A DNA stretch of 47,807 bases from the NCBI GenBank assembly GCA_028288125.1, contig JAQBOH010000003.1:1-47807 (forward strand). The letters are read 5' to 3'. Positions 11,027 to 19,006 of this stretch are shown in pieces (position 1 is the first letter of the stretch; each line of letters opens with the position of its first letter). Below the pieces are notes generated by a model. It made no database searches. It was given only the letters and a program-made list of their open reading frames with translations, and was not told where the DNA came from. The stretch comes from Mucilaginibacter sp. (GTDB lineage: Bacteria; Bacteroidota; Bacteroidia; Sphingobacteriales; Sphingobacteriaceae). The position numbers were made by a program, and so were the translations under genes.

Positions 11027-12391
11027 CTACGCCCCGGGCGCGCCAAACTGCAGGATGAATGCCGAGCCGATGCCGCTGGTAGATTGTACCTGTATGTTGC
11101 CCTTGTGCAGCAGCATAATTTGCTTGCACAAGCTTAACCCGATGCCGCTGCCGGCCTTGCGCGTGCTGAAAAAGGGGATAAAAATTTTGTCGAGCAGCTC
11201 GGGCGCCATGCCCATACCGTTGTCGGCCACTTTTACCAGCGTTTTATTGTTAGCCTGTACTTCGGCGGTGAGGGTGATGCGTGGCTCGTCGCGTTCTTTT
11301 ACGGCTTCAACGGCGTTTACCAGCAGGTTGATCATTACCTGCTCAAGCAGGTTCAAATCGGCCTCGATGGCCAGGGTAGGGTCGCGCAGGATGATCTCGA
11401 GCTCGATATGCTTTTTTTCGAATGTGGGCCGCATCAAACTGTTCAGCGTTTCGAACAGGTTGCGCACCAGTATTTTGGTGAGATCGAGCCTGGTTACCTT
11501 GTTGAGACTGCGGTAGCTCTCGGTAAATTTGAGCAGGCCTTCGCTGCGCCGTTTTATGGTATCGATGCCGAGCTCCAAATCCTCCAGCTGGCTGCTTACC
11601 GGGCTATTTTTGATCTCGGGGCTTTGCAGCCGGTTTTTCAATGTATCCGCCAGCGACGAGATGGGCGCTACTGAGTTCATAATTTCGTGCGTCATCACGT
11701 TCAGCAGTTTTTGCCAGGCTTTCGATTCGGTTTCGTCGAGCGCCTCGCTTACGTTCTGGAAAGCGACGAGCTTGTAAATTTTTTCGTCGCTGCGCAGCAT
11801 GCTGGCGGTCACCAATATTTTAACCAGCTGCTGGTTACGTGTAATGGTGATGATCTTGGCATCGCCGGGTTTAAGCTTGATGATCTCGTTATACAAGCCC
11901 TCTTCGCGCTTTTCGAGCGAATGGATGGTTTTTAAATACGGCACGCCGATGAGCTTTTTGAAGGCTTCGTTGATCCAGCCCGTTTCGCCATTTTCCTGCT
12001 CGTATGACAGTATGCCGGTGTCAACCAGCTCCAGTATTTTTTGCAGGTAGTGGTATTGTGTTTCGCGCTCGCGGCTGATGAGTTTGAACGTGGTGTTGAT
12101 TTCGTTAAAACCTTTACGAAGCGGCTTTAGCTCGGTAGGGGCCTTCCGCACATCAAAGTGCCGCGAAAAATCACGGTAATGGATTGACTCGACAAACTGG
12201 CTCACCTCGTCCTGGGCTTTTTTTTGAAAGCGTATCAGATCGATCACCTCGAACACACACAGCGGAACGGTCACGACTAGAAATAAAATGTAATCGCGTG
12301 CAGTGAGCACCAACGCCGATGTTACGGTGAGCGTAGCAAACAAGATGAGTACACGCAGCACCAGCCGCCATTCGTATCGCTTAAATATCAT
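11027..12391 (-). CDS. sensor histidine kinase of NtrY/NtrB-like type
   Basis: A 454-residue membrane kinase. Two N-terminal hydrophobic segments (about residues 10-30 and 34-52) leave almost no periplasmic loop, so sensing is probably in the membrane or cytoplasm. A HAMP/PAS-like region follows (~85-215). The phospho-acceptor is His235 in NVMTHEIMNSVAPISS. The ATP-binding domain shows the N box (NLLEQVMINLLVNAVEAV), DNGMGM and GSGIGLSLCKQ. The H-box style is that of kinases paired with NtrC-class regulators. Its 5' end overlaps the 3' end of the response-regulator gene by 11 bp, so it is the cognate kinase. The divergent efflux array next door is the likely target. Confidence 0.93.
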   Translation of the reverse strand: MIFKRYEWRLVLRVLILFATLTVTSALVLTARDYILFLVVTVPLCVFEVIDLIRFQKKAQDEVSQFVESIHYRDFSRHFDVRKAPTELKPLRKGFNEINTTFKLISRERETQYHYLQKILELVDTGILSYEQENGETGWINEAFKKLIGVPYLKTIHSLEKREEGLYNEIIKLKPGDAKIITITRNQQLVKILVTASMLRSDEKIYKLVAFQNVSEALDETESKAWQKLLNVMTHEIMNSVAPISSLADTLKNRLQSPEIKNSPVSSQLEDLELGIDTIKRRSEGLLKFTESYRSLNKVTRLDLTKILVRNLFETLNSLMRPTFEKKHIELEIILRDPTLAIEADLNLLEQVMINLLVNAVEAVKERDEPRITLTAEVQANNKTLVKVADNGMGMAPELLDKIFIPFFSTRKAGSGIGLSLCKQIMLLHKGNIQVQSTSGIGSAFILQFGAPGA

Positions 12392-13736
12392 ATTTGCTCA
12401 GTCTGCGGTATAGCGCGGTACGGGTTAGTCCGAGTTCCTTAGCGGCCCGGGTGATATTGCCGTTATGCTTATCGATTACGCGTAAAATGGCATTTTTTTC
12501 CATCAGGCTCAATGGAATATTGTCGTCGTGGGCAACAATGTCCTGCGCGGTTTCTAAGATGGAGAATATGAGGTCGTCGGCGCGGAGGACGGATTCATCT
12601 GCCATAATAACCGCGCGTTCAATGGTATATTGGAGCTCGCGTACGTTGCCCGGATAATTGTAAGATTTTAATTTTTGGATGGCCGCCAGGTCAAAGTCCA
12701 TTGCCGTTTTTAAATATTTGGCGGCATACAGCTTCGCAAAGTGGCGGGCCAGTATCACGATATCCTCATTACGCTTGCGCAGCGGTGGCATATTGATTTC
12801 TACCGTGTTAATGCGGTAGATCAAGTCCTTGCGGAAACGGTTTTCGTTGGCTAATTCAGGCAATGGCAAATTGGTGGCGCATATCAGGCGGATGTCAATA
12901 TCCAACGCCTTATTGGTGCCCAGGCGGGTTACCTGCCGGTTTTGCAAAACGGTTAGCAATTTGGCCTGCTGCTGTAATGATATATTGCCAATTTCGTCCA
13001 GGAACAGTGTACCCCCATGTGCGTCCTCGAACCGCCCGGAGCGGTCTTCGCGGGCATCAGTATACGCGCCTTTTTTGTGACCGAAAAGCTCGCTTTCAAA
13101 CAGCGTGTCCGTCAAAGCGCCAACGTCAACTTTTATAAATGGCTGGTCAGCCCGCAATGAGCGTTCGTGAATGGCTTTGGCCATCAAGTCCTTACCAGTG
13201 CCGTTCTCGCCCAGCAGCAGGATGTTGGCATCGGTAGGGGCAATCTTATTTACTTTATAAAAAATATCCTGCATCACATCCGATTCGCCCAGGATCGATT
13301 TTTCGCCGGCCACGCTTTTTACCGAGGCTTTATTGGATTTTACGCCTTCCTTTTTATCCAGCAGTTCTTTTATGGTTTCAATCAGCCGCTCGTTATGCCA
13401 TGGTTTTACAATGAAGTCGTTAGCGCCTTCCTTTAACGAGCGTACTGCCAGGTCGATGTCGCCGTACGCTGTAATCATGATCACGCATACTTCCGGCTTC
13501 CATTCCTTGATCTTGCGCAGCCAGTACAAACCTTCGTTGCCGGTGTTAATGGCGCTGTTGAAGTTCATATCCAGCAATACCATGTCAACCTGGTTACGCT
13601 GCAGCAGCCAGTTTACGTTTTCGGGATTTTTTTCGGTTATCACTTCGTGCGCTTCTGTTTTAAGCAAAAGCTTAACAGCGGTAAGCACGTCCGGGTCGTC
13701 GTCAACAATTAAAACAGTCGCTTTTTTAAGTATCAT
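12381..13736 (-). CDS. sigma54-dependent response regulator, NtrC class
   Basis: A 451-residue protein from the ATG at 13736. A further ATG at 13757 would add seven residues (MINDQQR) encoded by the GTCATTG-type intergenic repeat, so I prefer the inner start MILKKATVLIVDDD. Numbering from the outer ATG, the receiver has the DDD pocket (19-21), phospho-acceptor D63, T96 and K118. The AAA+ domain has Walker A GENGTGKD (183-190), a sigma54-contact loop reading GAYTDA (230-235) instead of GAFTGA, and Walker B GTLFLDEIG (249-257). A Fis-type helix-turn-helix (NITRAAKELGLTRTALYRRL) closes the protein. It should bind enhancer sites and activate sigma54 promoters. Three shared paired sites in the divergent array are the obvious candidates. 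Confidence 0.95.
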   Translation of the reverse strand: MILKKATVLIVDDDPDVLTAVKLLLKTEAHEVITEKNPENVNWLLQRNQVDMVLLDMNFNSAINTGNEGLYWLRKIKEWKPEVCVIMITAYGDIDLAVRSLKEGANDFIVKPWHNERLIETIKELLDKKEGVKSNKASVKSVAGEKSILGESDVMQDIFYKVNKIAPTDANILLLGENGTGKDLMAKAIHERSLRADQPFIKVDVGALTDTLFESELFGHKKGAYTDAREDRSGRFEDAHGGTLFLDEIGNISLQQQAKLLTVLQNRQVTRLGTNKALDIDIRLICATNLPLPELANENRFRKDLIYRINTVEINMPPLRKRNEDIVILARHFAKLYAAKYLKTAMDFDLAAIQKLKSYNYPGNVRELQYTIERAVIMADESVLRADDLIFSILETAQDIVAHDDNIPLSLMEKNAILRVIDKHNGNITRAAKELGLTRTALYRRLSKYDI

Positions 13737-13743
13737 TCTTTGT

Positions 13744-13788
13744 TGGTCATTGATCAATAGTCATTAGGGTATTAGCCATTAGAGATTG
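13744..13788. repeat. GTCATTR-type heptamer repeat upstream of the response regulator
   Basis: Degenerate units of period about 7 bp (GGTCATT, GATCAAT, AGTCATT, AGCCATT) lie directly before the regulator start and reach into its alternative 5' end. Inverted counterparts (CCAATGACCAAT) occur at 13995-14006, so the two could pair across the divergent promoter region. Confidence 0.6.
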
Positions 13789-14014
13789 CACCGCTGGTAA
13801 AATTGCAAATTTAAATGAGCAGGGATGAGCCTATTTCTTATTGTATCTGCAATTTTAATGCTAAAAGCCGAATCAGCAATAAATATGAATAATAAATCAC
13901 TATTATTATGCATCCGCTATAAATACCATCCTATAAATCAATGAACTAGTGAACGGAAGTCTAATTAGCGAATTTTAATGCGCAATGATGAATGCCCAAT
14001 GACCAATATTGCAT

Positions 14015-14053
14015 TGTATCATAACCGGACACCTGATGTAACAGAAGCGAACG
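14015..14053 (+). promoter_or_regulatory. paired 17-bp enhancer sites, copy 1 (adaptor operon)
   Basis: Site A is TGTATCATAACCGGACA (14015-14031) and site B is TGTAACAGAAGCGAACG (14037-14053), with starts 22 bp apart, two helical turns. Site A is identical in all 17 bases to the copy at 43024. Position, pairing and spacing are as expected for an NtrC-class activator that binds enhancers as dimers. The likely activator is encoded divergently within 300 bp. The surrounding gap (13737-14165) holds nothing else except short-period repeats and the core at 14106. Confidence 0.75.
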
Positions 14054-14105
14054 CCTCAAAAGGATATTTGAAGTTTAAGATGCTGAAAAACAGGCGTTTA
14101 ATTTG

Positions 14106-14121
14106 TGGCATATCTTTTTAT
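14106..14121 (+). promoter_or_regulatory. sigma54-like promoter core of the adaptor-ATPase operon
   Basis: TGGCATATCTTTTTAT fits TGGCA plus TT at the spacing of the sigma54 consensus TGGCACG-N4-TTGCW, although the -12 GC is missing. It starts 91 bp after the start of enhancer site A and 60 bp before the start codon. It shares TGGYATRTMTTTTW with the cores at 30268 and 43117, which is the main evidence that it is real. Confidence 0.55.
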
Positions 14122-14165
14122 AACCAACAGCATAATCATCAAAAACTAAACTATAAAAAACTACT

Positions 14166-15419
14166 GTGGACAGAGTAATTGAAAAAAAGACCTGGAATAC
14201 CAAAAGACTATTAACTATCGCCGGCGTAACGGGCATTATTTTGCTGATTGCCGGGAGCATTTATTTTACATCGGGCAAAAGCAAGCTGGACGTGAATACC
14301 GAACGCCTGACTGTAAGTGAAATTAAGAAAGGACCTTTCCAGGAGTTTATCCCGGTTAACGGTGTGGTGATGCCGCTTACTACCATTTATCTCGACGCAT
14401 CCGATGGCGGTCGTGTTGAACAAAAATATGTTGAGGACGGCGCCCGCCTGAAAAAAGGCGATCCGATTATCAGGTTATCGAATACCGACCTCGAGCTGAG
14501 TCTTGCTAACGAAGAAACCGCCGTATATGCCAATCAAACGCAAATGCAGATATCGCATAACCAGGCGCAGCAGAATACCATTACCAAGCTGAACAACATG
14601 GCCGATGTTGATATCGCTTTTAAAGAAGCCGAACGTCTTTACAAGCTGGATAAAGAACTTTACAGTAAAAAAGCCATTGGTTTGCAGGATTACCAGTCGG
14701 CTCAAAACCAATACCAGTACCAGTTGAGCCGCAAAAAATTGGCCAGCCAGATATTATCGCAGGATACGGCCGTAGTTAAACAGCAGGAAAGGCAAACCAA
14801 AGAGCAGTTCGCCCAAATGAAAAACACCCTCGACCTATTGCGCAAAAAAGTAAGCGATCTTACCGTAAGAGCGCCTATTGACGGGCAGCTGACCTCGTTT
14901 GACGCTGAAATCGGACAAAATAAAACAAAAGGGGAACATTTGGGACAAATCGACGTCTTATCAGGCTTTAAGGTAAGAGTGAGCGTGGAGGAGCATTATA
15001 TCTCGCGCGTTTTTACCGGCTTAAAAGGCGATTTTCAATTTGCTGATAAAACCTATCGCCTGGTCATAAAAAAAGTGTTTACGCAGGTGGTAAACGGCCA
15101 GTTCCAGGTGGATATGGCTTTTGTAGGGCCTACGCCGTCTGGCATAAGGAAAGGCCAAACCCTACAGGTGCGCCTAGCCTTGAGCGACGAAACAACTGCA
15201 TTACTGTTGCCTAAGGGCGGATTTTACCAGCAAACTGGCGGTAACTGGATATTTAAGGTAAGTGACGATGGAAAAAAAGCCTACAAGGTGGATATACAGA
15301 TCAACCGCCAGAGCCCTGATTATTATGAGCTGATGTCGGGATTAAAAGAAGGAGATAAAGTGATCACCTCCAGTTATGAAACCTATGGTGACATACAGGA
15401 GCTGGTGCTGAAGAAGTGA
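14166..15419 (+). CDS. periplasmic adaptor (HlyD/MacA-type membrane fusion protein) of the ABC system
   Basis: A 417-residue adaptor. The start is GTG: an in-frame stop lies 12 bp upstream and no ATG precedes the membrane anchor. One transmembrane helix (about residues 17-35) is followed by lipoyl segments (YLDASDGGRVEQKYVEDGARLKKGDPI and DLTVRAPIDGQLTSFD) around a Gln-rich coiled-coil hairpin (~115-225), then a barrel domain and a C-terminal domain (LMSGLKEGDKVITSSYE). It is the MacA-like partner that links the inner-membrane ABC complex to an outer membrane duct. It heads the array operon, 151 bp ahead of the ATPase gene. Only one such adaptor is visible for twelve permeases. Confidence 0.9.
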   Translation: MDRVIEKKTWNTKRLLTIAGVTGIILLIAGSIYFTSGKSKLDVNTERLTVSEIKKGPFQEFIPVNGVVMPLTTIYLDASDGGRVEQKYVEDGARLKKGDPIIRLSNTDLELSLANEETAVYANQTQMQISHNQAQQNTITKLNNMADVDIAFKEAERLYKLDKELYSKKAIGLQDYQSAQNQYQYQLSRKKLASQILSQDTAVVKQQERQTKEQFAQMKNTLDLLRKKVSDLTVRAPIDGQLTSFDAEIGQNKTKGEHLGQIDVLSGFKVRVSVEEHYISRVFTGLKGDFQFADKTYRLVIKKVFTQVVNGQFQVDMAFVGPTPSGIRKGQTLQVRLALSDETTALLLPKGGFYQQTGGNWIFKVSDDGKKAYKVDIQINRQSPDYYELMSGLKEGDKVITSSYETYGDIQELVLKK

Positions 15420-15512
15420 CAGAAGTGAGAGGCAAGAAAACAAGAGTCAAGAACCAAGACCAAAAATAAGCCATGAACTATGAACCATCAACTAACAATC
15501 TATACAATTAAT
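15420..15512. repeat. CAAGARY/ATGAACY heptamer repeat region
   Basis: Directly after the adaptor stop come degenerate 7-bp units (GGCAAGA, AACAAGA, GTCAAGA, ACCAAGA) and then ATGAACT, ATGAACC, ATCAACT. They fill most of the gap to the ATPase gene and contain no gene. They belong to the same style of short-period intergenic repeat seen elsewhere in the window. Confidence 0.6.
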
Positions 15513-15559
15513 TAACTTAAACTATAAATCAATCTTCACCGGGATGATCCGGCAAGATT

Positions 15560-15565
15560 AGGAGG
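15560..15565 (+). promoter_or_regulatory. canonical Shine-Dalgarno sequence of the ATPase gene
   Basis: AGGAGG lies 5 nt before the ATG at 15571. It is the only such match I noticed ahead of a gene here; the other starts follow A/T-rich leaders, as usual in Bacteroidetes. It fixes the ATPase start and may mark distinct translational control. Confidence 0.8.
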
Positions 15566-15570
15566 CGAAA

Positions 15571-16248
15571 ATGATAAAAATTACAGATCTCGAAAAGTTT
15601 TACCGTACCGAAGAGGTAGAAACCATTGCTTTAAATAAGCTGTCTATCGAAGTTAAAAAGGGCGAGTTTGTGGCCATTATGGGCCCCTCGGGCTGCGGCA
15701 AATCAACATTGCTCAACATCCTGGGCATGCTGGATGATCCGGACAGCGGAAGCTACGTTTTCAACGGCGTTGAAGTAGCGCATTTTACGGAGCGCAAACG
15801 CGCTGATCTGCGCAAGCATAATATCGGCTTCGTATTCCAGAGCTTTAACCTTATCGACGAGCTTACCGTATTTGAAAACGTGGAGCTGCCGTTGATCTAT
15901 ACCGGCGTACCATCTGCCGAGCGGGTAAAAAGAGTTGAAGAGGTGCTTGATAAAATGCAGATCATGCACCGTCGCAATCACTATCCGCAGCAATTGTCGG
16001 GTGGTCAGCAACAGCGTGTAGCAATATCAAGGGCCGTGGTGAATAAACCAAAGCTGATACTGGCGGATGAGCCTACGGGTAACCTCGACAGCAGCAACGG
16101 TAACGAAGTTATGGAATTACTGACCGACCTGAACGAACAGGGAACAACCATTATTATGGTGACACACTCCGAGCATGATGCCCGTTACAGTCACCGCATC
16201 ATCCGTTTACTGGATGGGCAAACAGTGGTTGAGAATATTATGATTTAG
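15571..16248 (+). CDS. ABC transporter ATP-binding protein, MacB/LolD family
   Basis: A 225-residue ATPase with all motifs: Walker A GPSGCGKST (~39-47), Q-loop in FVFQSFNLIDEL, signature LSGGQQQR (~142-149), Walker B KLILADEPTGNLD (~162-174) and the H-loop in MVTHSEHDA. The Q-loop context and length place it in the LolD/MacB/FtsE group, which works with FtsX-type permeases to drive mechanical transmission or extrusion rather than transport through a channel. It is the only ATPase visible in the array, so it probably energises many or all of P1-P12. Its strong Shine-Dalgarno site might provide the higher dosage this would need. The substrate is unknown. Confidence 0.95.
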   Translation: MIKITDLEKFYRTEEVETIALNKLSIEVKKGEFVAIMGPSGCGKSTLLNILGMLDDPDSGSYVFNGVEVAHFTERKRADLRKHNIGFVFQSFNLIDELTVFENVELPLIYTGVPSAERVKRVEEVLDKMQIMHRRNHYPQQLSGGQQQRVAISRAVVNKPKLILADEPTGNLDSSNGNEVMELLTDLNEQGTTIIMVTHSEHDARYSHRIIRLLDGQTVVENIMI

Positions 16249-16256
16249 TTTTAAGT

Positions 16257-16282
16257 CTTGAGTCCGGAGTCTCAAGTTTTTT
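16257..16282 (+). terminator. weak terminator-like hairpin after the ATPase gene
   Basis: CTTGAG (16257-16262) and CTCAAG (16271-16276) flank an 8-nt loop containing TCCGGA and run into six Ts. The 6-bp stem is short, so partial termination or attenuation between ATPase and P1 is more likely than a full stop. Confidence 0.4.
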
Positions 16283-16341
16283 AACATAAGCTGATTAGGC
16301 CGCTTTAAAGAAAGTTTATTAGTTAAGTAGTTAATGCCTCC

Positions 16342-16419
16342 GCTAACCTCCTCCCGAACGGAGGGGTTAGCTTGAGTGTTGCCTGATTTATTAAATCCGA
16401 ATCCCGATAGCTATCGGGA
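16342..16419. repeat. hairpin plus 18-bp palindrome before P1
   Basis: A hairpin (GCTAACCTCCTCC with GGAGGGGTTAGC, 16342-16371, one bulge) is followed by the perfect 18-bp palindrome TCCCGATAGCTATCGGGA at 16402-16419. Neither has a T-tract. Both resemble dispersed palindromic repeats of Bacteroidetes genomes. They fill part of the 216-bp gap between ATPase and P1. Confidence 0.7.
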
Positions 16420-16464
16420 CGGAAAAGTCCGGAAGATACATTCTGCAACTAATGATCAAACAAA

Positions 16465-18888
16465 ATGATAAAGGACTTTATTAAAACCGCTTTTCGTACG
16501 CTCCTGAAAAACAAGGGATTTACTGCCATTAACGTATTAGGACTGGCATTGGGACTGGCCACTTGTATGCTCATCGTTTTTTATGTGATAGATGAGTTGA
16601 GCTATGACAAGTTCAATACCAAAACTGATAGAATATACCGCGTTAACAGTGATATAAAATTTGGAGGTAGTGAAGGTTCGTTTGCTGTTACACCTGCTCC
16701 GTTAGCTGTCGCCTTTTTAAGTGAGCTTCCCGAGGTGAAACAAGTTGCACGGTTTAGATCGTGGGGCGGTTTCCAGGTAAAAAAAGGAAATCAAAACCTT
16801 AGAGAGCATAAGGTGGTATATGCTGATGCTTCAATTTTTGACATATTTACTTTTCCGATGATTGCCGGTGATCCGAAAACTGCATTAAAGGATCCGCGCA
16901 CGGTGGTTATTAATGAGAGTACCGCAAAAAAATATTTTAATACTACCAACGTTATTGGAAAAACATTAACTCTGAATGATAGCCTGCTTTATAAGGTAAC
17001 CGGCGTTATAAAAGACATTCCTAAACAGGCACATTTCAATTACGATTTTTTCCTTTCCATGCAATCTCTGCCGGAAAGCAAGGAAAACAGCTGGGTGAGC
17101 AATAATTTTAACACGTATATCCTGCTAAAAAAGGGTGCATCTCAAAAATCGATGGAAGCTAAACTTCCAAAAATTGTGCGCGCACATGTCGGCCCCCAAT
17201 TGCAGGCCGTTATTCATAAAAGTCTCGATGACGTTGAAAAGGGCGGCGACTATATCCGGCTTAATCTTACCCCGTTAAATGATATTCATCTTCATTCAAA
17301 CCGAGTGGCTGAACTCAATAATAATGGCAATATCCAATATGTGTATATCTTTTCGGCCATTGCGCTGTTTATATTACTGATTGCTTGTGTAAACTTCATG
17401 AACCTGTCAACAGCGCGCTCATCAAACCGGGCCCGCGAGGTTGGCGTACGAAAGGTACTGGGTTCGCCACGTAAATTTTTAATAGCCCAGTTTTTGTCAG
17501 AATCCATCCTGGTTACCTTTGTCGCTACGGTCATCGCCGTTTTAGCCGCTTGGGTTCTACTGCCATTATTTAATCAAATGTCCGGAAAGGAGTTGATGTT
17601 TACTCCGGGTACATTTGTATGGCTGGCCCCTGTGCTTATTGCTCTTGTAGTTGTGATCGGTTGCCTCGCCGGCTCCTATCCGGCTTTGTTTCTATCGGCT
17701 TTTCAGCCGATAGACGTGCTTAAAGGAAAATTATCTTCTGGATTTAAAGCCGGATGGTTACGCAACTTCCTGGTTGTCTTTCAGTTTTCTATTTCAATTT
17801 TTCTTATCGTCGGCACGTTGGTTATTTATAACCAGCTTAAATATATCCAGCACAAAGATCTGGGTTATAAACGCAACCAGGTGCTTATTGTCCACAATGT
17901 TTACGCTATAGGCAAACAAACAAAAATATTTAAACAGGAGATTGAAAAATTTCCAAACGTGGTAAGCGCCACTTTGACTGGTTTTCTTCCTACCGAAGGT
18001 AATGGGAATAGCACAACCTTTTTCCAAGACCACACCATGGATTCAAAAAAAGCGCTCTCGACTCAGCTATGGTCAGTCGATGAAAAATACATACCAACGC
18101 TGGGGATGAAAATGATTTCGGGACGGAATTTTTCTAAAGATATGTCCACCGATTCTGCGGCGGTGATCATAAACGAAACCGCAGCTAAGAAACTCGCCAT
18201 GGCTGATGTCTTAAATAAGGTGCTGTATTACCCGGCCGACCGCTATGGAAAAGTTATTAAACCAGTGCATATTATTGGTGTGGTTAAGGATTTTAATTTC
18301 AATTCATTGCGTGAAAATATTACACCTGTGATATTAACATATGGCGATGACTGGGGCGCTGTTGGCATTAAAATAAAAACAGCAAACGTTGCGGCGCTGA
18401 TAGACCAGATAAAAGATAAATGGAAAGCATTAGCACCCGGCCAGCAATTCGATTACTCTTTTATGGATGCGGACTTTGACGCAGCCTACCGTACAGAGCA
18501 GCGTATGGGTACAATTTTCATCACGTTTACCACATTGGCCATTATCATCGCCTGTTTAGGCCTGTTTGGTTTAGCGGCATACGCGGCCGAGCAGCGCGTT
18601 AAAGAAATAGGCATCCGTAAAGTATTGGGGGCCAATGTTTCAAAAATTGTAGCCATGCTTTCATATGATTTTATAAAGCTGGTGCTGATCTCAATTGTGA
18701 TCGCTTCGCCAATTGCCTGGTGGGCTATGCAAAAATGGCTACAGGATTTTGCTTACCGGCAAAATATACAATGGTGGGTATTTGCATTAGCGGGCATTGG
18801 AGCGGTTGTAATCGCTTTTGTGACCATAAGTTTTCAATCGATAAAAGCGGCGCTGTCTAACCCGGTGAATAGTTTGAGAAGCGAATAG
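16465..18888 (+). CDS. P1: FtsX/MacB-type ABC permease
   Basis: An 807-residue permease with two fused halves. Each half is a transmembrane helix, a periplasmic MacB-like core domain and an FtsX domain of three helices. TM1 is at ~17-40, periplasmic domain 1 at ~43-290, and the first FtsX domain carries the cytoplasmic motif EVGVRKVLG at ~325. TM5 is at ~433-453, periplasmic domain 2 at ~455-680, and the second FtsX domain has CLGLFGLAAY and EIGIRKVLG at ~714. The C-terminus is NPVNSLRSE. It lacks a fused ATPase and so should pair with the ATPase encoded just upstream. The fused pseudo-dimer is like LolC plus LolE in one chain. The nearest relative in the window is P3. The leader ends AATGATCAAACAAA before the ATG. 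Substrate unknown. Confidence 0.94.
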   Translation: MIKDFIKTAFRTLLKNKGFTAINVLGLALGLATCMLIVFYVIDELSYDKFNTKTDRIYRVNSDIKFGGSEGSFAVTPAPLAVAFLSELPEVKQVARFRSWGGFQVKKGNQNLREHKVVYADASIFDIFTFPMIAGDPKTALKDPRTVVINESTAKKYFNTTNVIGKTLTLNDSLLYKVTGVIKDIPKQAHFNYDFFLSMQSLPESKENSWVSNNFNTYILLKKGASQKSMEAKLPKIVRAHVGPQLQAVIHKSLDDVEKGGDYIRLNLTPLNDIHLHSNRVAELNNNGNIQYVYIFSAIALFILLIACVNFMNLSTARSSNRAREVGVRKVLGSPRKFLIAQFLSESILVTFVATVIAVLAAWVLLPLFNQMSGKELMFTPGTFVWLAPVLIALVVVIGCLAGSYPALFLSAFQPIDVLKGKLSSGFKAGWLRNFLVVFQFSISIFLIVGTLVIYNQLKYIQHKDLGYKRNQVLIVHNVYAIGKQTKIFKQEIEKFPNVVSATLTGFLPTEGNGNSTTFFQDHTMDSKKALSTQLWSVDEKYIPTLGMKMISGRNFSKDMSTDSAAVIINETAAKKLAMADVLNKVLYYPADRYGKVIKPVHIIGVVKDFNFNSLRENITPVILTYGDDWGAVGIKIKTANVAALIDQIKDKWKALAPGQQFDYSFMDADFDAAYRTEQRMGTIFITFTTLAIIIACLGLFGLAAYAAEQRVKEIGIRKVLGANVSKIVAMLSYDFIKLVLISIVIASPIAWWAMQKWLQDFAYRQNIQWWVFALAGIGAVVIAFVTISFQSIKAALSNPVNSLRSE

Positions 18889-19006
18889 GAGCTATTACTA
18901 AGCAATAGGTGTAATAAATTACGCCAATGCAGATCGGAATGCAACTTATTTCTCAAATCGGTAGTCTAGTATAAAAAATCCAATGATCGTACTAAAATCT
19001 TGACTC

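Noticed and set aside
10836-11137. Open frames across the 9-bp repeat on both strands (runs of YLL, or DTT/DTA/DTR)
   Set aside because: They are translations of a tandem repeat with period divisible by three, with no start context, and one overlaps the kinase gene.
13796-13807. CTGGTAAAATTGC as a sigma54 promoter
   Set aside because: The spacing between GG and GC is 7 bases where 10 are needed.
13806-13813. TAAATTTG on the minus strand as promoter of the regulator-kinase operon
   Set aside because: It matches TAnnTTTG, but no -33 TTTG lies at a suitable spacing, so it is not supported enough to list.
13978-14178. Small plus-strand open frame before the adaptor gene
   Set aside because: It starts in short-period repeat sequence and covers the enhancer and promoter core; the product shows no domain or composition of a real protein.
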